Assembly (NCBI GenBank): GCA_910574455.1
Contig: CAJSYZ010000008.1
Span: 3,412,707-3,476,706 of the forward strand
Origin: Trichaptum fuscoviolaceum
Taxonomy: Eukaryota; Basidiomycota; Agaricomycetes; Hymenochaetales; Trichaptaceae
Direction of reading: 5' to 3'
Length of the DNA stretch: 64,000 bases
Shown here piece by piece: positions 46,625 through 57,207 of the stretch (the stretch's first letter is position 1; every line of letters starts with the position of its first letter). The notes beneath the pieces are model-generated. The model was not told the origin of the DNA, did no database searches, and was given only the letters and a program-made list of their open reading frames with translations. Made by a program: the position numbers and the translations under genes.

Positions 46625-49600
46625 TCGTATTGCTCAGTCGCGCCCTATACGACCCAACCGCCCTTGTGGCCGAAGAACTCTCTTAATAATGGTCCCTTGT
46701 ATTTAACCATCTCTACAATAGACCGTCGTCTTCGACGACATTTGAAGTTCCCGGTACAGGTTAGCGACGGAAAAACGGATGCCTTAGCCACAGTAATGTT
46801 AGACAGCGGTGCGTCGGGAACTTTCATAAATTCCCGCTACGTTTCGCGACACGGACTCCAGACTCGGGAATTGGTAATCCCGATACTTTTGCGCAACGCG
46901 GACAATTCCCCGAACGCGATTGGACGCATCACCAAGGAAGTAGTCCTCAACGTCGAGATGAAGGGACACTTAGAACAGTTGACCATGGCCGTCGCGGATA
47001 TTGGCGACGACGATATTATCATGGGGATCGACTGGTTGCGGCACCATAACCCAACCATTGACTGGACCAACGATGTGGTCGATCTCAACCGCTGCCCACC
47101 TCAGTGTGACAACCAGCAACGCCTGGTCCCGCTTCCCCGCCTCGCCATAGCAGAAGAAGTCGAGACCCCCTGGGGGCCCGACAGGACCCAGGCCGAATGG
47201 GAAGCTGTCCCCACCAGGATTTCGGTACTCAGAAAAATATTGGGACCAGTACCACGACGCTGAATCCTACTTCGTCACGACGGACGACCACTTCGCGTAC
47301 AAAATTGCCGCCTCGTACACCCACTCCCAGGCCATCGCTGAAAAGTCAGCAGTGAAGGAAGGCGAGAAAACCTTCGAGGAACTAGTTCCCCCCGAATTTC
47401 GTGAGTTTGCCGACGTTTTCTCGAAAGTTGAATCCGAAAGGCTTCCACTACGCAAGCCGTATGATCACGCCATAGATTTAGAACCCGGGAAGGTTCCCCC
47501 GTACAGCAAAATTATCCGTTGGCCCCGGCCGAACGCGACGCCCTTCGCGAATTCGTTGACGAAAACCTGCGCAAAGGGTACATACGACCTTCGAAATCCC
47601 CTGCAGCGGCTCCCGTCTTCTTTATCAAGAAAAAGGACGGAACCTTGCGCATGGTAGTCGATTACCGACGACTGAACGATATCACGGTCAAGAATCGATA
47701 CCCGCTTCCCCTCACGATGGAACTCGTAGACGCACTGCAAAAGGCGAAGGTTTTCACGACGTTAGATTTGCGATGGGGCTACCACAACGTGCGACTGAAG
47801 CAAGGCGACGAGTGGAAGGCCGCATTTCGGACTCAGGCAGGACATTTCGAACCAACGGTGATGACATTCGGGCTCACGAATGCCCCGGCGACCTTCCAGC
47901 ATATGATGAACGATATCTTCAAAGATCTCATTGGAGTATACGTGATCATCTATCTTGACGACTTGCTAATCTTTTCCGAAGATGAATCGCAGCACGAGGA
48001 ACACGTACGGGAAGTCCTTAAGCGGCTGCGCGAAAACGACTTGTTCTGTAAACCCGAAAAGTGCAAATTCAAACAGACTTCCGTCGAGTATCTCGGGATG
48101 ATTATTTCGCAGGGAAAAGTGGCGATGGATCCCGCCAAGGTACAGGCGGTCCTCGACTGGCCTACCCCGAAAAAGGTGAAAGACATTCAAGCCTTCCTCG
48201 GGTTCGCGAATTTCTATCGACGCTTCATTCGGGATTTCTCGCACATCGTCAAACCGCTCACGACACTGCTGAAGAAGGACGTTCGCTGGGCCTGGACAGA
48301 AAACCAGCAGTTCGCCTTCGACTATCTCAAGCGCATGTTCACGACCGCCCCCGTCCTGATGATGCCAGACATGTCGCGACAATTCATCGTGGAATGCGAC
48401 GCCTCTGATTTCGCGACCGGCGCGGTCCTGTCCCAGGAAGGCGACGACGGGCTGATACATCCGGTCGCCTTTTTCTCGAAATCCCTCAACGATGCGGAAC
48501 GCAACTACGAGATTTATGACAAGGAGCTACTCGCGATTATTCGAGCTCTTGACGAGTGGCGACATTATCTCGAAGGTGCGAGTCATAAACTCGATATCGT
48601 GTCTGACCACAAGAATCTGCTATATTTCTCTGAATCCCGAACGCTGACGCGACGCCAAGCCCGGTGGAGTCTGTTCCTCACCCGCTTCGATTTTACGATT
48701 CGCCATCGCCCAGGGCGACTCGGGGGCAAACCCGACGCCATGTCACGACGCGTCGATCTTCAACCCGAAGGCGAAGACAACACGGGACGGACCCTCTTGA
48801 CCCCCGAAATGTTTCGACTAAAGGCAATTCGTCGGGGAATGACGCAGGTACACGGGGATCAGGCCCTCCTACGACGCATTCGTAAGTCAGATCAATATGA
48901 AGACGAACTGGTGGACGCGATCGAGCTGGTCAAGTCCAAGGCGCCTCGAGTCCTGACCAAGGAACTTGAGGACTGGAGCACCGAGGAAGGCCTCATCCTG
49001 TACCAGGGTAAGGTTTACGTCCCGAAAGACGAGACCGTTCGCCGGGATGTGGTGAAGACTTACCACGACAGTCTCCCCGCCGGACATCCTGGACGTTGGA
49101 AGACGTTTGAGATGGTAAGCCGCAACTACTGGTGGCCCGGGATGTCTAACTTCGTAGAACGATACGTTTCGGGATGCGATACCTGTGCACGCACGAAGAA
49201 CCGATCCCAACGCCCGGTAGGACTCCTGCAACCGAACGAAATCCCGCAGGGCCCCTGGCAGGCGATTTCGTGCGATTTCATCACCCAGCTCCCCCGATCT
49301 GAGGATTACGACGCAATTTTCGTGGTGGTCGACCGTCTCACCAAGCAAGCGCATTTTATCCCGACCACGTCTGATGTCGATGCACCGGAAACTGCGGAAC
49401 TCTTCCTGCAACACGTCTGGAAGCTGCACGGAACCCCCCGCCAGATCATATCCGACCGCGGACCACAGTTTGTCGCGCAGTTCATGAAAGCCCTTTTTTC
49501 CCGACTCGGTATCAAGGGTACCACGTCGACTGCGTATCACCCGCAGACGGATGGGCAAACCGAAAGGGTAAACCAAGAGCTGGAACAATATTTACGGGCT

Positions 49601-50554
49601 TTCATAGATACACGACAAGAAAACTGGGCCGGATTACTCCCGATGGCAGAGTTCGCGCACAACACGAAAGCGCACGCGGCAACACGACAATCCCCGTTCG
49701 CGCTCGTCTACGGCTACAATCCCGAATTCACGATTGCCCCGAGCGACGGCCTGTCCACGGTCCCCGCCGCGGACGCACGACTACAGGAGCTTCAGCAGGC
49801 ACAGGAAGAGGCAAGAGCGGCTTTGGAGGTTGCGGCAGAGCGCATGAAGCAGCACTACGATCAGGCCAGGAACGAGGCCCCGCAGTACGCAGTCGGGGAT
49901 AAAGTATGGCTCGAGGCGACGAACGTTCGGCGACCGGGAGCGCGCAAATTATTACCGAAACGACTAGGGCCGTATAAAGTGAAGGCAAAGCTAAGTGACC
50001 TCACCTACGAACTCGAACTCCCCGCGTCGCTGAAGATTCATCCCGTATTTCACGTATCGCTGCTCTCGCCATACCACGAAGACGACATTCCCGGTCGAAC
50101 GCAACCCCCGCCGCCCCCAGTCGAAGTAGAAGGAGATCTGGAATACGAGGTGGAAGAGGTACTGGACGCTAGACGGTTTAGACGGAGGTTTGAATATTTG
50201 GTACGATGGAAGGGATATTCGAGCGCGGAAGATACATGGATTCCCGCAAAGGATATGGGTAATGCAAAGGCTAAAATTCGCAGTTTCTATCGAAAACACC
50301 CGGACGCCCCTCGAGAAGTCAACGCTATCGAGCTCTGTGACCTGAGCAAGATTCAAGCTTGGCGCCCCGGAGTTGCGCCTTTGGAGGGGGGTAATGTCGA
50401 GATCCCGGGCTCCTTTTCTCATTTCCCGCACTTTCCCGCCAAGGATCCCGACATGAGCAGACAATCCCGCGGGGAGAATCCCGCCATTGGATTCCCCGCG
50501 CGAAACCCCTTTCCCGACTCGCACGATCCCCCGCAAGATCCCCCGCTCACGTGA
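46625..50554 (+). pseudogene. Chromovirus Pol with two compensating frameshifts
   Basis: Protease has the catalytic MLDSGASGTF, then GIDWLRHHNP. The region 47238-47513 (EELVPPEFREFADVF) is readable only in another frame: one extra A in the A5 run at 47233-47237 shifts out, and one missing T near 47513 shifts back. From 47519 the frame is open for 1,011 codons. Reverse transcriptase has YLDD at 145-148 of that frame. RNase H begins at ECDASD (292), and the HHCC integrase zinc finger lies at 516-556. Integrase catalytic residues fall at D586, D646 and E682, LGPYKV at 816, and a chromodomain at about 874-930 (YLVRWKGYSSAEDTW). The frame runs on into the 3' LTR. The indels would break Pol if real; they may be assembly errors. 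Confidence 0.9.
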
Positions 50555-51224
50555 CCTATCCCGCACCACCGTCCCGACCACCATGCACGCATACACACAT
50601 TCATTTACGACGACCCGCCACGGCACACGTACATTCACTTATCAACATACGCTCATTAATCCGTTAGTACCTCAAGGTGACGACCTGCAACAGTCTGGCA
50701 TACCTAGTCTGGCTAGTCGCGGCCCCGGACCGGACGCTGACGTCCACGGACAGGCCGTAGCCATCTGGAGAGACGGGATAGACATGCCTAGCAGCGCGGT
50801 CGTAGCATGTATCGTTTGTAGTAGATAGGTGCGCATTGCGCAAGGACACTTAGCGTAGATTAACTATACAGTCTTTACGAAGTAGATAAATAGCTGTAGG
50901 CATCGTAAGGAGCACCCCACTTTTGACCTCTTGTGGAGTGCTTCCTTAGGTGCGATCTCTCTCTTTTCTCCTGTGTAGTTAGTTGCGCAATACTTACTTG
51001 TGGAGTGCTTCCTTAGGGATCCGCTTACTTGACGTTCAAAGCAGTGAAGAGTCCTAGCTGGCCTTGAGAATCCCGCGACGCGCCTGGATAGAATCCCGCG
51101 CGTTTCCCGCCTGAATTCCCACGCTCGTTCCCAGTCGCGAATCCAGATTCCCGAACGCGGGTTCTTGTCGCGAATTCCAGTTTCCCGAAACTGTTTCCCG
51201 CTACAATTCCCGACGGTCGTAACA
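50395..51224 (+). repeat. 3' LTR of the chromovirus
   Basis: 830 bp, essentially identical to 44494-45324. Near-identity of the LTRs implies a very recent insertion. Confidence 0.96.
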
Positions 51225-52984
51225 CTCCGTATATCTAGTTGAGCATCGTGAATCGTAGGAGTCGTGATTGCCTTCGCAGTTGGCGCACTGCTTCTTCTCG
51301 GGGTGTGGACAGTCGGATCCTTCATGGCCCCCGCCGCAATGAGAGCATGTCTGCTCGCGGGCCTTGCAGCTGTAGCTCAAATGCCCCCATTTTTGGCACC
51401 GTCGACACTGTCGTGGACCCGAGAAGTACCGGCGTGCATTGAGAAGCAATGCCTGGACGCGAACACCCTGGTCAATCATGTTGTCAGCGGCCTGTTGGTT
51501 GTCGAGGAAGACTACCCAGCTGCCGGTTTTGCGTCCATGTGGGAGTCGGGCCTTCGGGACCAGCCATCGAGCATCCACGATAGTGTCCGGTGTCGGTATC
51601 AACGCAGGGTTTTGTGCGTGCAGGTCTCGACGGTAGGTGTCCTTCAATGGGTCGTAGAATAAGGGTACATCTTGGATGACGACCCCATAGTGCGCGAACG
51701 CTAACTTTCGCCCCAGCGCCCAACGCTGCTGAGCACTGCGCCGCGCTCCGAACCACTTCATGAGCGTCTTGAGGACATTTAAAGCGCACCGTAAGTTTTG
51801 TGCCACTCCGGTGTGGCTTCACCCCTGCCACTTCAACTTTGCTGAGACCCTCCACCCCACTGCTCTTCATAGCATCCTCTACCCAGTCCTTCAAGTCCTC
51901 GCCTGTACCTAACACCTTCTGTTCGGCATCCGTGTTCCTGACGATCTTGATCGTCACTTCGTCTGTTCGGGTCCGCTTTGGCGGGGCCTCAATAGGCGCA
52001 CTGGCTGCCACTGACGCGTAGGTGAGTTTCGTTACCTCCGGTGGGGCTCCGAGCTTCTCTTCAATCTTATCGAGGCGCTCGGCCATGCGAGTTAGCAGAG
52101 GCGTGGCCGTTGCCTTGGCGAGCAGACGCTCGTACATCGCATCAAGGACTTTTACGTTTTTCTGGGTTATTTTTGCCACGTCCCTGTTGAACTTCCTGAT
52201 TGCCGCAATCCATTCCGTCATTTCAAGGTCCTCATTGCTGCCGAGCAGCGCTTGAGCTCCTTCTATGGTAAACGAGCTTGAAGATTCGAGTGATTTTTGT
52301 GATATGTTGTGTTCTGCCACCAAATCCTCTTGAGTGGACATGGTGGTTTCGCCGCTGGTCGCTATGTAAGGTAATGAAGATAACATGACAGTAGCAACAT
52401 CATAGCTTATGGTTTCCCACGTAGGACCCTTGATGGACCCTTAGCACACAGGGTCTACTGTGAGGGCTCACAGCTCATCGTGAGCCCTCACCGTGAGCCC
52501 TCACAAATGTGAGCTGTGAGCCCTCACAGAGTCCTGTGTGCTTACAACACTGGCCGGTGGTCCATTCTGCCAGTGCGTCCAATGTGACCAAGGTTATCGC
52601 GTTTGTTTGCCAAGTCACGGACATCGCCACCAAAGCGCAGTTGCGCCTTGCGCCAATCGTTTTCGAACATTGTCTGGAAGAAATCATTGTTTCTTGGGTC
52701 TGCATTAGCGAGCTTGTTGAGCAGCACAGCGTAGAATGGCAGCGCCCGCAATGTGACTGTGTGTAGGTATTGTGCTTGCGTGGGGATTGGTACTGTGTCG
52801 GGTCCGGCGCAATCTGAATGACGGTCAGATTTCACTGTACCAGATCAGAGCTGTAAGGAATGGCATTGGCGGGTGTCAAAAGGAGTGTAGAGAGTGCGGT
52901 AGGTCAGCAACGATGGTGAGGAGGAAGAGGCATAGCAACATACCAGCTAAATCAGGAAGCGTCAGGACGCGTCAGTTACTATAA

Positions 52985-53195
52985 GCAGAAAATATTTTCC
53001 TTGATGTAGCCAGTAAGTGGACTTATGTAGCCAGTACCTGGACTAGTGTAGCCACTACGAGGACTAATGTAGCCAGTACTCGGACTAGTGTAGCAAGTAC
53101 ATGGACTAGTGTAGCAAGTACATGGACTAATGTAGCCAGTACCCGGACTAGTGTAGCAAGTACATGGACTAATGTAGCCAGTAAGTGGTCTTATG
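52985..53195 (-). repeat. Minisatellite upstream of glucan synthase copy B
   Basis: About nine units of 21-23 bp around TGTAGCCAGTACCTGGACTA (plus strand), with alternating CCAGTA and CAAGTA forms. It occupies the same place relative to glucan synthase sequence as the minisatellite at 5991-6300, though the units have diverged. Confidence 0.93.
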
Positions 53196-53204
53196 GACTC
53201 AGGG

Positions 53205-53300
53205 ACTCCGGGACAGGTGCGGGGGAACCTCGGACGAAGTAGCAGTTCCCACGGAATTATGATCAGCAAGGCCCAGGGCAAGCCAGGGGATTAAGTACGA
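53205..53300 (-). repeat. Dispersed 90-bp repeat, second copy
   Basis: The reverse complement matches 5897-5990, including TGATCATAATTCCGTGGGAA. It lies directly beyond the minisatellite, so repeat, minisatellite and glucan synthase have the same order and direction as in copy A. Confidence 0.8.
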
Positions 53301-54521
53301 GTTCCCACACTTTTGATTGTTTATTATGTAATTTAACCTTTTCCTCTGTCTGAGACTCTGAGTCGTTGGATTCTCCTTTCTCGATCATGGCATTCATCTT
53401 CGAATATCGTATGAAAAGCTAAGATCACTCAAATTATCTCAGTACGTCTACCAAGCGCCAATGATATGCATATCTCGGCTCAACGTCTGATTTACCTACA
53501 TTAGCAGCTGTAATAGAACGACTTCAACTCTATCGCAAACACCTGAAGGTCGTGCATGTCGATGCCATGAGATAGGAGTCTCAACACCCTCGTGTCGTAG
53601 CTAAATCTCAGCTTTATACAAATTCGGATCGATAAACTGCTCATACGCTATAGCAATCAAGGTTCATCGCCCCACTTGGATAGACTGCTGTGACCCGGGG
53701 AAGCAAAGGCCCGGCTGCCTGGGGGAGGTGCCGCCCGTGTTGCATTGTCACGCGTATTCGCCTTCAATGAAGATACTGAAGGGCGTATCAGATGGCACGG
53801 AACCTTTGCCAGTGTGTCTTGTGGGAGTTCGTGATATCGCAAAGAAGGAATCCCGACAGGCACTTCTTGCCCGACGACCTTGCTTATCAGCGAGACAAGA
53901 TCTTTTACTGCAGCCCAGATATATGGTATGAACGCAGCTCCATCTGAATCATTATCCTTCATGGTGAAGAAAACGAAATTGTGATCGTACGCGTCCGCAT
54001 AATATTGCGAGATCCATAACGTGTGGGAAACATTGTGTCCCCTTAGGTGATATCTGATATACGCTCCTCGGAAACTGCGTTCTGACCTTGTATTCGCAGG
54101 GATATGTCTTCTTCGTGCCGGTAGAGCAGAGGATGTTATGCCCTCGTGACAACCTTCCTGTCTTCTATGCCAGGAACGAACGGTTAACCGCCTTGATCGT
54201 GGAGCATCTGCACTGCCCTGTAGCCTACGTCAGCGTCAGCTGCATAGCGCAGAGGCGCTCGGTTATCAGGAACGCAATGAACGAACGGGAAGCGGTGAAG
54301 TGAAAATCTCTATAAAGAGGAGAGGGGGCGGGTCTTTGCACATGCGTTCGCATTACGTGTCCGAGCCTGGAGAGGCTCAGCCGCCTAGGCGTCATATCCC
54401 CATGCTGCAGAAGTCCACTCTTATCCTTGTATACTATCGCGGCAGCGGACCTTTTGTGAAACCTTGGCGTGCAAGGCTAGAAGGGCGGTAGAACTATCGC
54501 GCTTTCCGCTGAGATCTCGCA
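53301..54521. other. Intergenic with one possible minus-strand exon
   Basis: No firm gene. On the minus strand a frame ending at 53657 stays open from about 54180 through ISQYYADAYDHNF, AAFIPYIWAAVKDLVSLI and VPVGIPSLRYHELP, which reads like real protein. No start, splice pattern or family could be assigned. Confidence 0.3.
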
Positions 54522-55406
54522 ATGGTTTTGAAAGGCACCCCGTTCGATGTTGACGAAAACTTCTACATGCCGGAGTTCATTTGGAACTTTTGGCTAGAGT
54601 CCTGGTACGTTTGATTGATCATTGTTCGACGTCAATGTCTTGATGCCATTTGTATTCCCGGAAGTCCCGCGGATATGAGCGCTTTCTTGACATCGCAAAT
54701 TCCTCCGCCAGTGGGCTTGCACGTTTATGACACATACAACAATGAACATTCGAAGGGCCTCACGAAGCATCCATTTCAACGCGGCGTCTTCGATCAAATG
54801 AAGCAATGTGCCGCGGGGCTCGAGAAGCATCCGGTATGGGAGACGGCGCTCTCGGCTTTCTATACGTTGGAGAAAGACGCGGAGACTGCTGCTCGGTCGC
54901 TTTTGCAACAAGCCGATGCGAAACCTCGCACCTCTCAATTTTTCGGAGTTGGTTGCGAGAAGCCAATGCCGAACCGTATCGACAAACCAAAGCTATCCCT
55001 CGCACCGCACTCTCTGCGTTCGCTGCAGAAGTACCTTATCTTTCTCCGGTTTCGCAACAGCTACAAGTATGGCAAGCTACTCAAACTTGCGAACGGAGGT
55101 AGCCTCTTCCTCCGGAAACTTGGTTCATCCCTATCTCCGAAGCACTACCCCTTGCGTCTTAGTGAAGATAGGGTTGAACCCTTATCAGACTGGGTCATGA
55201 TCTTGCAAAGTTTTACCTGTTTTTTCACTGGCTTGTCATCTGACCGATGCGACAGTTATGACTTCATTTGCGAATGCATCCACCGTCGGTACAATAATAT
55301 CCAGAATGCGGAGATCTGTATCGGGGTAGCCTCAGAGCCGGATGAGTACATCCTCAGTGCTTCTTGCTTCGGGTTTGTAGAGGAATGTGGAGCGGGGCAT
55401 ATGTGA
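54522..55406 (+). CDS. Hypothetical protein with an FLRFRNS motif
   Basis: Two exons (54522-54604, 54665-55406) join in phase to give 274 residues. It starts MVLKGTPFDVDENFYMPEF. The intron is 60 nt with an ordinary GTACGT donor. The middle is helical (VWETALSAFYTLEKDAETAAR), and then comes SLRSLQKYLIFLRFRNSYKY. I recall FLRFRNS-type segments in uncharacterised mushroom proteins but cannot name a domain. There is no signal peptide or membrane segment. Other frames are also open across 54.8-55.2 kb, so a frame error cannot be excluded. It is followed 297 bp later by the kinase gene on the same strand. Confidence 0.55.
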
Positions 55407-55702
55407 GCTAGTTCTCCGTTGTCTAGCTATTGGACGATAACTTACGCGAAAGCCTTAGGGAAAAACCTGAATCCTTTCACTATTTCTTTCCTCTTTCGCC
55501 TCGCTTCACTATATACCTTCTCATCGACGCACCACTTTCAACACCCAGTAAATGCCAACGCGAGCCTGAATATCTACGTCGCACGGAGAGAGTATGTACT
55601 CCTCTCGACTACGATGTCGAGTCGGCTGTCGACGTCTACCAGCGTAACGCGATACTCCTGCGAACTTGTCCATGTTACGTCATTTTCGTTTCCGCGCGTT
55701 CT

Positions 55703-57036
55703 ATGGCAAGGACCCTCAAGTACTACAATGATCGTCGGTGGAGCGCAGAGATACTTGAATACAGCAATCTTCTTCGTATCTGCATCGAAGAAAGTGTGAC
55801 TTATACACTCTTAGCGAAAGCATCTATTGAAGTAATTGATCTGACCGACGATGTGACCACTATCGGAGAGTGTGCAATATCCTTCGGTACATTCGCTGAT
55901 GTATGGAAGGGGGTTTGGGTAGACAGGCAAGAGAGAGGGAAGCAGACTTTAGTCAGTCGTTATTTTGTCACTCTTCAACGCTTGCTAATATCATTTGAAG
56001 GTCGCACTGAAATCCTTGAGAGCTAATCTAGTCGGATATGTGCAAGAGCGTTTGTTACGCGTATGTGCAGACATCTAGTCCGCTCTCCACGGCCATGCTA
56101 ACATCACAACCCCAGCGGTTGATGAAGGAGGTGAAGGCGTGGCATCGTCTTGAGCACCCGAATGTGGCCAGACTGCACGGCATTGTGCAGCTTCCGAATA
56201 CCATAGCTATGGTATCGTCTTGGTGCGAAAATGGAACTATCGTGAAGTATCTGCGGGAGACAAACCCTGAGGCAAATCGCCTGCAACTTGTCAGTAGCGT
56301 TCTTGTGTCGGTTACGTTCTACACTTTGCATCGCATTCCTCACACTCACAGATCAACTATTATTGTCTGCGGCTCATCTTCTCGCTTAGCTTTATGAAAT
56401 AGCATCTGGCGTTGCATATCTGCATAGCTGCCGACCAGCCGTCATCCACGGAGACCTTAAAGGGGTATGTGCATTGAACTTATCTCCAGACCTCCGCTTG
56501 AATACTATGAATAGAGCAACGTTCTTATCGACGACTTGGGCCGAGCAGTAATAACAGATTTTGGTCTTGCCAAAGTCAAGGAAGAGGTTTCTGACGTATC
56601 TGAACTTCCGACGTCATTTTTCGCTGGCTCGACGCGCTGGATGGCCCCAGAGTTGATCTTAGCACAACTCGAGGATGAAATGAGGCGTGCTCCGATTACA
56701 ACTGCAACCGACGTTTATGCCTTCTCCTCCATTTGTTTAGAGGTCCGTTCCTTTTTTCATTGCCAGAGGTACCTAACTGAGTGCGGCAATCTTTTGTTCA
56801 TTATCCTCCAGGTATTGACAGGAAAGTTCCCCTATCCGCATAGGCGAAGCGACCAAGTTGTAATTATTGACATCATGAACGGAGTAAAGCCATCGAGAGG
56901 TTCACAGTGCCTCGTCGGCATCGCCAAGACCACTGAATTGTGGGAGATGATGGATCAATGCTGGGATGCGATGCCGCGTGCGAGACCGGATGTAAACCAG
57001 ATGTGTACTCTTCTTGAGCGCCTTCGTCATCTATGA
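55703..57036 (+). CDS. Protein kinase, tyrosine-kinase-like (TKL) type
   Basis: Six exons (55703-55951, 56001-56060, 56116-56289, 56390-56464, 56515-56742, 56812-57036) give 336 residues, mostly one kinase domain. The nucleotide loop is unusual (GECAISFGTFADVWKG). The ATP lysine is in VALKSL, the helix C Glu in LMKEV, and the hinge near SSWCENGTI. The catalytic loop is HGDLKGSNVLI, with HGD in place of HRD. DFGLAK and APE (RWMAPE) follow, then DVYAFSSICLEVLTGKFPY and RPDVNQM. This pattern fits the large family of mushroom TKL kinases, presumed Ser/Thr-specific. The ATG at 55703 is the only in-frame one; an upstream exon is possible because the frame is open to 55430. Confidence 0.85.
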
Positions 57037-57207
57037 TATAGGTGGATCATTCTCAGAGAAGACATGCATGATCTGTGGTGATGAATCTGAACGACCTCTT
57101 TTCCCTTAATTCTGACAATGAGCATAGTTATACATTTACCATTTATCTTATGTTTTACACTGACATCTGTACGCTATAGATAGTATGACTTCTGGAACTA
57201 AATTTTT

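Larger units (their letters stand above)
44494..51224 (+). mobile_element. Ty3/gypsy chromovirus LTR retrotransposon
   Basis: 6,731 bp with LTRs of 831 and 830 bp that begin TG and end CA, flanked by the 5-bp target duplication CTCCG (44489-44493, 51225-51229). A purine tract (GGAGGGGGGTAA) precedes the 3' LTR. Gag, protease, reverse transcriptase, RNase H, integrase and a C-terminal chromodomain are present in that order, as in fungal chromoviruses. Confidence 0.97.
44410..52341 (-). pseudogene. LINE ORF1 (gag-like), frameshifted and split by a gypsy element
   Basis: Starts with ATG at 52341 (MSTQEDLVAE). Domains in order: an Ala/Glu-rich coiled region (RMAERLDKIEEKLG), an RNA-binding middle (KCPQDAHEVVRS, FAHYGVVIQDVPLFYDP) and three Cys-His knuckles (CRRCQKWGHLSYSC, CSHCGGGHEGSDC, CANCEGNHDSYDSRC). 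The frame must change by one nucleotide near 51740 to pass from the first part to the second. The gypsy element splits the gene near its 3' end. The remaining codons resume at 44488 and end at the TGA that overlaps the ORF2 start at 44390-44393. The protein binds the LINE RNA in related elements; here it is disrupted. Confidence 0.88.
39888..52359 (-). mobile_element. LINE retrotransposon (Tad/I-type), interrupted by a gypsy element
   Basis: Flanked by a 12-bp target duplication CGCTATGTAAGG (39876-39887, 52360-52371). On the minus strand it begins 18 nt before the ORF1 start codon and ends in an (AAAC)n-type tail (plus strand TTTG repeats, 39888-39910). Without the gypsy insertion it is about 5.7 kb. 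ORF1 is gag-like with zinc knuckles. ORF2 carries endonuclease, reverse transcriptase and RNase H, as in fungal Tad-type LINEs. Confidence 0.93.
39709..52552. mobile_element. hAT-like TIR element, about 360 bp without its insertions
   Basis: The ends are CAGTGTTGTTAGCACAC (39709) and its reverse complement with one mismatch (ending 52552). The 8-bp target duplication GCCGGTGG lies at 39701-39708 and 52553-52560; 8 bp and CAGTG-type ends are typical of hAT transposons. Subterminal TGAGGGCTCAC motifs occur in both orientations at both ends (39726-39800, 52459-52527), as transposase-binding sites often do. Without the LINE the element is about 360 bp with no transposase, so it is a non-autonomous MITE-type member. 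Confidence 0.9.
37260..52840 (-). pseudogene. Alpha-1,3-glucan synthase, copy B, broken and interrupted
   Basis: The 5' part at 52553-52840 encodes the amylase-like N-terminus (TVPIPTQAQYLHTVTLRALP, GGDVRDLA). A deletion then jumps to VTLDALAEW. At that point a 12.8-kb insertion (39709-52552) interrupts the gene. Removing it and one 8-bp target duplication continues the frame through TTGTAARSF to NKNNFFITGKVSGG. Further down come LGMDGNLQVAA, HHMFGTSNFNVYY, DPMSEVQRMYTQF, SLSSFFNN, ADMFRYSW-type sequence and RRVPHFLA. A second large deletion joins directly to the glycosyltransferase part ([35 protein letters not shown]). Breaks: a shift near 39530, TAA at 39474-39476, and a stop at about 37645. 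Most of the transferase and the membrane spans are missing. Not functional. Confidence 0.9.

Noticed and set aside
39709..52552. A 12.8-kb autonomous transposon carrying RT genes as cargo
   Set aside because: The LINE and chromovirus have their own target duplications, so they are later insertions and not cargo of the TIR element.
52985..53195. Open frame with repeated GYISP/CYTSP units as a repeat protein
   Set aside because: It is a translation of the minisatellite, with no start, gene context or conservation.
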